From the NCBI GenBank assembly GCA_900752425.1, contig CAADVE010000142.1, positions 1-10,742 on the forward strand: a stretch of 10,742 bases of DNA, in the 5' to 3' direction. Source of the DNA: an uncultured Collinsella sp. (lineage in GTDB: Bacteria; Actinomycetota; Coriobacteriia; Coriobacteriales; Coriobacteriaceae). The stretch's first letter is position 1; each line of letters begins with the position of its first letter. The position numbers and the translations under genes are program-made. The notes beneath the pieces were generated by a model. The model was not told the origin of the DNA. It worked only from the letters and a program-made list of their open reading frames with translations, and ran no database searches. Below are positions 1-5,447 of this stretch, one piece after another.

Positions 1-2
1 CG

Positions 3-431
3 GCCGTTGTTGCGAGGTGTGCGTGCCCAAAGGCGCTGACTTTCGCGGCCTACACCATCGTCACTTTTGACGGCAAGATTCTGGGCAAGCCGGCAACCGA
101 GGACGAGGCGCGCACCATGCTCCGTGAGCTTTCGGGCCGCACGCACCAGGTCGCAACCGGCGTCTGCATCGTTAAAGCCGGCGACGCTACAGCCCCGCAT
201 GCCGCCGAGAGCCTATCCTTTGTCGATGTGACCGACGTGACGTTCTACGAGCTCACCGACGAGCAGATCGAGCGCTACGTCGCCTCGGGTGAGCCCATGG
301 ACAAGGCCGGCGCCTACGGCATTCAGGGCACAGGCGGACGCATGCTCGTGCACGATATTTCGGGCGACTTCTATAACGTGGTGGGCCTACCCATCGCCCG
401 CGTCGCGCGCGCGATTCAAAAACTCTCGTAA
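3..431 (+). CDS. maf: Maf-family nucleoside triphosphate pyrophosphatase, 3' part (5' end outside window)
   Basis: The reading frame is open from the window edge, so the N-terminal third, including the expected SxxR motif, is missing. Maf proteins are cytoplasmic pyrophosphatases that hydrolyse dTTP/UTP or modified NTPs to NMP and PPi, and are linked to septum formation. Recognisable motifs are DGKILGKP, then LSGRTHQVATGV, then GEPMDKAGAYGIQG, and a C-terminal NVVGLPIARV; these follow the family order and the end is at the usual place. One residue is odd. The motif usually read as (G/S/A)ADT(I/V)V reads AAYTIV here, with TAC at 51-53 where GAC is expected. That aspartate is described as catalytic in E. 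coli Maf proteins. Upstream codons still align with the family, so this looks like a point change and not a frameshift. The family assignment is secure; activity is uncertain. Confidence 0.88.
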   Translation, partial: AVVARCACPKALTFAAYTIVTFDGKILGKPATEDEARTMLRELSGRTHQVATGVCIVKAGDATAPHAAESLSFVDVTDVTFYELTDEQIERYVASGEPMDKAGAYGIQGTGGRMLVHDISGDFYNVVGLPIARVARAIQKLS

Positions 432-439
432 TTGCATCT

Positions 440-472
440 GGCGCTGGGTATTCCCCAGCGCCTACAATTTTG
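440..472 (+). terminator. Intrinsic terminator after maf
   Basis: Perfect 9-bp stem: GGCGCTGGG at 440-448 pairs with CCCAGCGCC at 454-462 around a 5-base loop. It starts 8 bases after the maf stop codon. Only a short T run (TTTT within 468-471) follows, so efficiency may be moderate. It separates maf from the next gene, which has its own ribosome binding site. Confidence 0.75.
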
Positions 473-532
473 GCGTACCGTACGGATCCCGACCGGGCAC
501 AAGGCGCGGCGGAAAACCGATAGGAGTTAAAC

Positions 533-1534
533 ATGGATACACTGCTCGAGGCCATTGACGTCTGCGATGTCGATGGCTTTTGCTATGGCAACTATACGGA
601 CGAGGAGGCCGGCACCGGTTGCACCGTAATCGTGGCGCCCGAGGGTGCCACCGGCGGCGTTGACGTTCGCGGCGGTGCTCCAGCATCGCGCGAAACCGAC
701 CTGCTGCGACCCGAGAACACCGTCGACAAGGTCCACGCCGTCTGCCTTTCGGGCGGATCGGCCTTTGGCCTCGAGGCTGCAAGCGGCGTCGCTCGCGAGC
801 TTGAGAGCCGCGGCATCGGCCTTCCCGTCGGCCCCACGCAGGTGCCTATCGTGTGCTCCAGCTGCATCTTCGACCTTGCCTTTGGCGACCCCACCGTGCG
901 CCCCGACATTGAGGCCGGCATCGCCGCCGTGTGCGAAGCACTCGACCACACCCCCACCAAGCTCGAACAGGGCAACGTAGGCGCCGGCACGGGCGCCACC
1001 GTGGGTAAGCTCATGGGACCCGCCACCTGCATGAAGGCCGGCCTTGGAGCTGCCGCCGTGGCACTCGGCCCCATCAAGGTGGGCGCAGTGGTCTCGGTCA
1101 ACGCCTGCGGCAACGTTGTCGACCCCTTCACCGGCGAGTGGGTCGCCGGTATGCGCGCCGCAGCCGATAGCGACCAGATCGTCGACATGGAACTCGCAGC
1201 CTTTGCCGCCGCCGGATCCATGCAGATGCCGCTCGACCGCACCAACACCACCATCAGCTGCATCGTCACCAACGTGGAACTCACTAAGGCACAAGCCACC
1301 AAGGTCTCCCAGATGGCCGCAGACGCCTACGCACACGCCATCCGTCCCACGCACACCACCAACGACGGCGACACCATCTACACCCTCGCCAGCGGCAAAC
1401 TGGGCGCCCAGGCAAGCGCCACCGTTCCCCTAGACCTGCTGGGCATGCTCGCCGTAAGGGCCCTAGAAACCGCCATCGTAAACGGAGCCAAAACCGCCAA
1501 AACCTCCCACGGCATCCCCGGCGCCGCGAAGTAA
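533..1534 (+). CDS. P1/DmpA-family (S58) N-terminal-nucleophile aminopeptidase or hydrolase
   Basis: A 333-residue protein of the P1 (DmpA/NylC/BapA) fold, a family whose precursors self-cleave to expose an N-terminal nucleophile and then hydrolyse amides or N-terminal residues of small peptides. Visible signatures are RGGAPASRETDLL (46-58), SGGSAFGLEAASGV (73-86), GNVGAGTGATVGK (147-159), VNACG with Asn190, and RTNTTI (236-241). By analogy with NylC, self-cleavage should fall between Asn238 and Thr239, giving an alpha chain of about 238 residues and a beta chain of 95 with Thr239 as nucleophile; Lys159 and Asn190 are the likely partners. There is no signal peptide or membrane segment, so the enzyme is probably cytoplasmic. 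The start is set by AGGAG at 522-526, six bases before ATG. The natural substrate cannot be told from sequence. A structured element begins 12 bases after the stop. Confidence 0.88.
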   Translation: MDTLLEAIDVCDVDGFCYGNYTDEEAGTGCTVIVAPEGATGGVDVRGGAPASRETDLLRPENTVDKVHAVCLSGGSAFGLEAASGVARELESRGIGLPVGPTQVPIVCSSCIFDLAFGDPTVRPDIEAGIAAVCEALDHTPTKLEQGNVGAGTGATVGKLMGPATCMKAGLGAAAVALGPIKVGAVVSVNACGNVVDPFTGEWVAGMRAAADSDQIVDMELAAFAAAGSMQMPLDRTNTTISCIVTNVELTKAQATKVSQMAADAYAHAIRPTHTTNDGDTIYTLASGKLGAQASATVPLDLLGMLAVRALETAIVNGAKTAKTSHGIPGAAK

Positions 1535-1546
1535 CCCCACTCGATC

Positions 1547-1675
1547 GTCGGTCGGAGGCGGGCGGGCATTACGTTTGCTGCTCTACAGTCCTATGCAAGA
1601 CGAAGGCCACATTAAGTGGCCTTCTTTGCATGCGGAACTCGCGACAAACGTAATGCCCGCCCGTCTCCGACCGAC
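1547..1675 (+). repeat. Structured palindromic element, copy 1 (3' of the P1 peptidase gene)
   Basis: Outer arms of 31 bases at 1547-1577 and 1645-1675 are inverse complements except for one G-T wobble. They enclose 67 bases with further nested helices: AGTCC (1587-1591) can pair with GGAACT (1634-1639) with one bulge, ATGCAA (1593-1598) with TTGCAT (1626-1631), and GAAGGCCAC (1602-1610) with GTGGCCTTC (1616-1624), around an ATTAA loop. The strand given is that of the upstream gene. The same core recurs inverted at 1769-1878: GTTTGCTRCT, ACAGTCCT, CACATTAAGTG, TGCGGAACT and CAAAC occur in the same order and nearly the same spacing, while the stems differ in sequence but stay paired. A T6 run (1688-1693) lies 12 bases after the right arm, so termination is possible. 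No protein frame is supported. It could be a 3'-UTR RNA, an elaborate terminator, or a non-autonomous palindromic repeat. Confidence 0.7.
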
Positions 1676-1704
1676 TACCAACTAAAATTTTTTCAGCCCA
1701 GGCC

Positions 1705-1764
1705 CCTGTGTACCGCGCGTCTAAGATCTTCAAATTCTGGCAGCCTGACAATCGATTCTTATAG
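1705..1764 (+). pseudogene. Possible remnant of a glycosyltransferase gene 3' end
   Basis: In the plus-strand frame with TAC at 1711, the codons read YRASKIFKFW and continue to a TAG at 1762-1764. The minus-strand glycosyltransferase next door ends LYRLASKIFKFN. The DNA match is exact over 15 bases: AAGATCTTCAAATTC at 1723-1737, with its inverse complement at 1917-1931 inside the functional gene's last codons. A shared TACCG and GGCC lie further upstream. No start codon or glycosyltransferase domain is present upstream, so only a tail survives. Either a paralogue once lay here on the plus strand, or the gene's tail was copied in inverted orientation across the element between them. The match is short, so this is tentative. 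Confidence 0.4.
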
Positions 1765-1768
1765 CAAA

Positions 1769-1878
1769 GGCCCCTTGGCCTTTAGTTTGATACAAGTTCC
1801 GCACGAGCCGGAAAGCACTTAATGTGCTTTCCGTGCGAGCAGGACTGTTCGCAGTAGCAAACTAAAGGCCAAGGGGCC
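1769..1878 (-). repeat. Structured palindromic element, copy 2 (3' of the glycosyltransferase gene)
   Basis: Perfect 21-base inverted arms lie at 1769-1789 and 1858-1878, enclosing 68 bases. Read on the minus strand, that is in the direction of the upstream glycosyltransferase gene, the core matches copy 1: GTTTGCTACT (1862-1853), ACAGTCCT (1848-1841), CACATTAAGTG (1826-1816) and TGCGGAACT (1803-1795). The inner stem here is GGAAAGCAC with GTGCTTTCC, against GAAGGCCAC with GTGGCCTTC in copy 1; four of the six variable pairs differ and all stay complementary. The outer arm sequences of the two copies are unrelated except for the innermost GTTTG/CAAAC. The arm also contains a local hairpin, AAAGGCC (1766-1772) with GGCCTTT (1777-1783). 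The element starts 32 bases beyond the glycosyltransferase stop. Confidence 0.7.
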
Positions 1879-1910
1879 CAGTCAACCTATCAGCAGCGAA
1901 TACTCAGCAG

Positions 1911-2942
1911 CTAGTTGAATTTGAAGATCTTTGAGGCAAGACGGTATAGGCCGAGTGTGGTTTTGTCTCCGGCCCGTCCACGCAGGTTGGTGAAGAAGCC
2001 GACCACGCCGTAGCGGGCACGACGATACATGCGCTCGTCGTAGGCCTTCAAATCATTCCACAGCGTCTTTAGGCGCTCGTCGGCGCAATCTTCCTCGGAA
2101 AGCTTGGTAAGCACCGAGCAGATCGCCATCATCATGGTGAAGTAGCCCATCATGTACGAACGCAAGCGCGACGACTCAACATCGCTGTACAGATGGTACG
2201 ACTCCATCATGATACGTGTAACACGGAACTGCTGGTCCAGACGCTTGACCATCGTGGCCTCGTTGACACTCTGGCCCTCGCGACCGATAAAGTAGCGATA
2301 GAGGTCGATGTCGGCGTAGTACATGGTCTTGCAACGCGGCAGCGGCACGTAGGCGTAGATGTTGTCCACATAGAACGTGTGCGGCGGCATGGGAAGGTTG
2401 GACTCGCGCAGCACATCCGTGCGATAGCACAGGCTGTGCATGAGAAGGTTCTGGTCCAGGCGGAAATGACCGATCTGATCCCAGGAAAAGATCTTTTTGC
2501 GCGGCAGGGCAAATTTGTAGCCAATAGCGGTATGCGTGCCCTCGTAAACCTTCTCGTACACGTAGTTCGAGATAAACAGGTCAACGCGCTGGTCGCGCTC
2601 CTCAAAGCCACGCAGAATCGACAGCATGGTCGAAAGGGCAGCGCCGTCAAGCCAGTCGTCCGAGTCGACAACCTTGTAGTAGGTGCCCTGCGCCTCGCGC
2701 AGACCCGAAAGGACGGCAATACCGTGACCGCCATTCTCCTGGTGCACCGCGCGGATGATTCCAGGATAACGTGCCTCCCACTCATCGGCCTTATCGGCCG
2801 TCTCGTCCTTGGAGCCGTCGTCCACCACGATAATCTCGATATCGGTAGCGTAATTGCTCCCCTCCAAGATGGAGGTGATGCAATGGTCCATGTCCTTGGC
2901 GGCGTTATACGAGGGAATACCGAATGTTATGACTTTATGCAT
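1911..2942 (-). CDS. Family 2 glycosyltransferase (GT-A fold), coupled to glf
   Basis: A 343-residue inverting glycosyltransferase. The N-terminal half is a GT-A domain: FGIPSYN at the first strand, IIVVDDGS with Asp41-Asp42 for nucleotide binding, QENGGHG (68-74), and the DXD-type motif DSDD (93-96) that coordinates the metal and sugar nucleotide. The C-terminal part is helical with Arg/Lys-rich stretches and ends in a basic, aromatic tail (SKIFKFN), which may hold the enzyme at the membrane surface; no clear transmembrane helix is seen. The chosen ATG (2942-2940) lies inside the last codons of glf, an 8-base overlap typical of translational coupling, and neither it nor the alternative ATG at 2960 has a convincing ribosome binding site. 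Coupling to UDP-galactopyranose mutase suggests a role in galactofuranose-containing polysaccharide, possibly as a galactofuranosyltransferase, but donor and acceptor are not readable from sequence. Confidence 0.87.
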   Translation of the reverse strand: MHKVITFGIPSYNAAKDMDHCITSILEGSNYATDIEIIVVDDGSKDETADKADEWEARYPGIIRAVHQENGGHGIAVLSGLREAQGTYYKVVDSDDWLDGAALSTMLSILRGFEERDQRVDLFISNYVYEKVYEGTHTAIGYKFALPRKKIFSWDQIGHFRLDQNLLMHSLCYRTDVLRESNLPMPPHTFYVDNIYAYVPLPRCKTMYYADIDLYRYFIGREGQSVNEATMVKRLDQQFRVTRIMMESYHLYSDVESSRLRSYMMGYFTMMMAICSVLTKLSEEDCADERLKTLWNDLKAYDERMYRRARYGVVGFFTNLRGRAGDKTTLGLYRLASKIFKFN

Positions 2943-4137
2943 GGCAGGCGATAATCTCATCCGAAAGATCGAGGGCAGAATTGGTCACGGCGTCCATATC
3001 GTAGTAACGATACTCGGCCAGACGACCCACCGGGTGGAAGTTCGTCAGGTTCTGGACGCGCTCAAGATAGCGCTCATAGAGCTCACGGTTCTCGGGCTCA
3101 AGAATGGCGTAGTACGGCGTCTCGCCCGAGCCGGGCGTATAGGCCTTGGAGTACTCCTTCATGATGGTGGTCTTGCCGGGCAGGACCTGACCGGTCATGT
3201 TCTTGAACTCGGTGATGCGCGTGTAGTCCTCGCTCGTGGTGTAGTTGACAGTGCCCACGGGCTGGAACTGGTCCATATCGAGCGTCTCGAACTTCATATC
3301 GAGCGTGCGGTACGGCAACGCACCCAAGTCGAGGTTGAACAGCTCGTCGAGCGGACCGGTGTAGACGATCTCGCCACCATAGACCTTGCCGTCGATCTTG
3401 ACGGTGGTGTCGTCGATTTCAAAGAGGTCACGGGCGTCCACGTCGCAGAACACGTCGATCAGGTCGTGGTCGAGCATGTGCTCAAAGAGCGCCGTGTAGC
3501 CCTCCTGCGGCATGCCCTGGAAGGGAGCTTGCGGGAAGTAGCGGTCATCATCGCCCACAAAGACGGGAACGCGGCCGGTGATCGAGGGGTCGATCTGATC
3601 GGGCGTCTGGCCCCACTGCTTCATGGTGTAATGTAAAAAGACGTTCTCGTAGACGTAATCGGCGACCTCGGCAAGATCCGGGTCGTTCTTCTTACGCAGC
3701 TCCATAATGGGCACCTTGACATCCTTGCCAAAGGTCTCCACGAGCTTCTGATACAGCTCCTCGCCGCGCTCGTCACCAAAGGCGAGCTTGAGACTCGCAT
3801 GGTTGAAGGGCACGGGCATAAGGGTACCGTTGATGTTGGCGAGCACCTTGTGCTGATAATCCGTCCACTTGGTAAAGCGCGACAGGAAATTGTGCACGCG
3901 CTCGTTAAAGGTGTGATAGATATGCGGACCGTACTCGTGAATCAGGATTCCGGCCTCGTCAGTGCAGTCATAGGCATTGCCCGCAATGTGGCTACGGCGC
4001 TCCAAAACGGCAACACGATAGCCGATGGTCTCGGCAAGACGACGGGCGCAAACGGCACCGGCATATCCAGCACCGACGACAATCATGTCGTACGCGCCGG
4101 CGTTAAAGCCTTCAGGCAGGCCTGAGGTAATCTGCAT
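2935..4137 (-). CDS. glf: UDP-galactopyranose mutase
   Basis: A 400-residue flavoenzyme that interconverts UDP-galactopyranose and UDP-galactofuranose in the cytoplasm, the committed step for galactofuranose in cell-surface glycans. Seen in order: an FAD-binding GAGYAG (22-27), LERRSHIAGNAYD (45-57), EYGPHIYHT (68-76), FLHYTMKQWG (167-176), ITGRVPVF with Arg189 (probable counterpart of the substrate-contacting arginine), and C-terminal GRLAEYRYYDMD (371-382), a hallmark of the family. It is somewhat longer than the E. coli protein, with about 15 extra residues before the flavin fold. The start is supported by AAGGAG just upstream on the minus strand (positions about 4145-4150). It is followed by, and overlaps, a family 2 glycosyltransferase, and is divergent from pta. 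Confidence 0.96.
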   Translation of the reverse strand: MQITSGLPEGFNAGAYDMIVVGAGYAGAVCARRLAETIGYRVAVLERRSHIAGNAYDCTDEAGILIHEYGPHIYHTFNERVHNFLSRFTKWTDYQHKVLANINGTLMPVPFNHASLKLAFGDERGEELYQKLVETFGKDVKVPIMELRKKNDPDLAEVADYVYENVFLHYTMKQWGQTPDQIDPSITGRVPVFVGDDDRYFPQAPFQGMPQEGYTALFEHMLDHDLIDVFCDVDARDLFEIDDTTVKIDGKVYGGEIVYTGPLDELFNLDLGALPYRTLDMKFETLDMDQFQPVGTVNYTTSEDYTRITEFKNMTGQVLPGKTTIMKEYSKAYTPGSGETPYYAILEPENRELYERYLERVQNLTNFHPVGRLAEYRYYDMDAVTNSALDLSDEIIACHA

Positions 4138-4180
4138 CGATACTCCTTGTCAAAAGCCACGGGCTCGTTAGCTGGGCTTT

Positions 4181-4199
4181 TCTCGAACATTCTTCGAGA
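4181..4199. promoter_or_regulatory. Palindrome in the glf leader
   Basis: TCTCGAA at 4181-4187 and TTCGAGA at 4193-4199 form a perfect 7-base inverted repeat around 5 bases. It lies about 45 bases before the glf start and just downstream of the putative glf -10 box. It may be a repressor site or an RNA hairpin in the leader. It resembles a LexA box, but the half-site spacing is one base short. Confidence 0.4.
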
Positions 4200-4215
4200 C
4201 ATATTTATCAGAGCG

Positions 4216-4221
4216 ATTATA
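4216..4221 (-). promoter_or_regulatory. Putative glf -10 box
   Basis: TATAAT read on the minus strand, a perfect match to the sigma-70-type -10 consensus, about 80 bases upstream of the glf start. No convincing -35 hexamer is seen at the expected distance. It lies back to back with the pta -10 box at 4236-4241. Confidence 0.5.
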
Positions 4222-4235
4222 GCGCTAATGCGTCC

Positions 4236-4241
4236 TATAAT
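4236..4241 (+). promoter_or_regulatory. Putative pta -10 box
   Basis: Perfect TATAAT on the plus strand, implying a transcript start near 4248 and a leader of about 120 bases before the pta ATG. The -35 region (about 4213-4218) is a poor match and overlaps the opposing -10 box of glf. A perfect palindrome, TAGCGCTA (4220-4227), lies between the two boxes and might bind a regulator. Confidence 0.5.
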
Positions 4242-4293
4242 GAGCTTGCCACACAAGGAAAGCTCAAGCACCGCGGCGTACATAATTGAAAGG

Positions 4294-4316
4294 TAAACCC
4301 GCTAGCAGCGGGTTTA
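4294..4316 (+). terminator. Strong hairpin in the pta leader (possible attenuator)
   Basis: A perfect 10-base stem: TAAACCCGCT at 4294-4303 pairs with AGCGGGTTTA at 4307-4316 around a 3-base loop. No plus-strand gene ends upstream, because glf points away, so this is not the terminator of a preceding gene on this strand. It lies between the putative pta promoter and its ribosome binding site. Only a short T-rich stretch follows, so it could be an attenuator, an mRNA-stabilising hairpin, or a stop for antisense transcription from pta. Confidence 0.5.
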
Positions 4317-4368
4317 TTCGTGAACAGCCGGGTGCCTGGAGCTTAGCGAAACGCTTGTAAGGAGTAAC

Positions 4369-5349
4369 ATGAGCGATTTCCTAAACCGTATGAAGTCTGC
4401 CGCCAAGGCCGACCTTAAGACGATCGTCCTGCCCGAGGGCGAGGATCCGCGCACTATCGTCGCGGCCACCAAAATCATCGAGGAGGGCCTGGCAAAGATC
4501 GTCATCCTGGGCAACCCCGACGAGATCAACGTTCCCGGCGCCACCGTCATCGACCCGCGCAATGCCGAGAAGCACGAGGAGTATGCGCAGAAGTTTGCCG
4601 AGCTCCGCGCCAAGAAGGGCGTTACCATCGAGCAGGCTCGCGCCCAGGTGATGGACGCCACCTACTTTGGCACCATGATGGTCAAGATGGGCGATGCCGA
4701 CGGCCTGGTCTCCGGCGCCTGCCACTCCACCGCCGACACCCTGCGCCCTGCGCTTCAGATCCTCAAGACCGCCCCGGGCACCAAGCTGGTCTCGGCCTTC
4801 TTCGTGATGTGCACCGACACCCCGCAGTTCGGCACCGACGGCACGCTGATCTTCGCCGACTGCGGCCTCAACATCAACCCGTCCTCCGACGAACTCTCCG
4901 AGATCGCCATCGCCTCCGCTCACTCCTGGTCCACCTTCATGGGCAACGTTGAGCCGCACGTGGCCATGCTCTCCTACTCCACCATGGGCTCCGCTGGCGG
5001 CGAGGTCGCCAAGAAGGTCCAAGAGGCCGTGAAGTTCTGCAAGGAGAAGGCTCCCGAGCTCGCCATCGACGGCGACCTGCAGCTCGATGCCGCCATCGTC
5101 CCCACCGTCGCTCAGCTCAAGGCCCCCGGCTCCTCCGTTGCCGGCAAGGCCAACGTGCTCGTGTTCCCCGACCTCGAGGCCGGCAACATCGGCTACAAGC
5201 TGGGCCAGCGCTTCGCCGGCGCCGACGCCTACGGCCCCATCCTGCAGGGCATCGCCAAGCCGGTCAACGATCTGTCGCGCGGCTGCTCTGCCGACGACAT
5301 CGTGGGTGTCGTGGCCATCACCGCCGTCCAGGCCCAGATGGCTGAGTAG
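4369..5349 (+). CDS. pta: Phosphate acetyltransferase (phosphotransacetylase)
   Basis: A 326-residue short-form Pta that converts acetyl-CoA and phosphate to acetyl phosphate and CoA, the first step of acetate formation with ATP gain via acetate kinase. Family signatures seen are IVLPEGEDPRT near the N-terminus, SGACHSTADTLRPALQI in the middle, FADCGLNINPSSDEL, then ANVLVFPDLEAGNIGYKLGQR, and PVNDLSRGCSADDIV at the end. Ser303 and Arg304 match the Ser-Arg pair shown to be important in the Methanosarcina enzyme. Length agrees with the single-domain class that lacks the long N-terminal regulatory region of E. coli Pta. AAGGAG at 4359-4364 lies four bases before the ATG. The gene is divergent from glf and converges on the first acetate kinase gene, so it is not in the common ackA-pta operon order. 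Confidence 0.96.
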   Translation: MSDFLNRMKSAAKADLKTIVLPEGEDPRTIVAATKIIEEGLAKIVILGNPDEINVPGATVIDPRNAEKHEEYAQKFAELRAKKGVTIEQARAQVMDATYFGTMMVKMGDADGLVSGACHSTADTLRPALQILKTAPGTKLVSAFFVMCTDTPQFGTDGTLIFADCGLNINPSSDELSEIAIASAHSWSTFMGNVEPHVAMLSYSTMGSAGGEVAKKVQEAVKFCKEKAPELAIDGDLQLDAAIVPTVAQLKAPGSSVAGKANVLVFPDLEAGNIGYKLGQRFAGADAYGPILQGIAKPVNDLSRGCSADDIVGVVAITAVQAQMAE

Positions 5350-5388
5350 CGGACATATCCCCTCGGGACAGGAATTTCCACCTGCTAG

Positions 5389-5430
5389 AAAAAAGGCCTC
5401 CGGAGCTGTTGCTCTGGAGGCCTTTCGTTT
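5389..5430. terminator. Bidirectional terminator between pta and ackA copy 1
   Basis: A 14-base stem with one G-T pair: 5392-5405 pairs with 5412-5425 around a 6-base loop, with the central GGCCTCC/GGAGGCC portion perfect. It has A6 on the left side (T6 when read on the minus strand) and TTTCGTTTA on the right. It can stop pta transcripts from the left and acetate kinase transcripts from the right. Confidence 0.85.
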
Positions 5431-5447
5431 ACTTGCAAATGCGCGCG

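Noticed and set aside
1616..1822. A 68-codon plus-strand open frame across the two structured elements
   Set aside because: It runs through the palindromic arms, has no ribosome binding site and no recognisable domain; the nucleotide structure explains the sequence better.
1547..1878. An insertion sequence or CRISPR array in the convergent gap
   Set aside because: There is no transposase frame and no target-site duplication at either element, and the repeats are two inverted palindromes, not regularly spaced direct repeats.
4181..4199. LexA (SOS) box upstream of glf
   Set aside because: CGAA and TTCG half-sites are present, but the spacing is 5 bases where the known Gram-positive box needs 6, and glf is not an expected SOS gene. 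Kept only as an unassigned palindrome.
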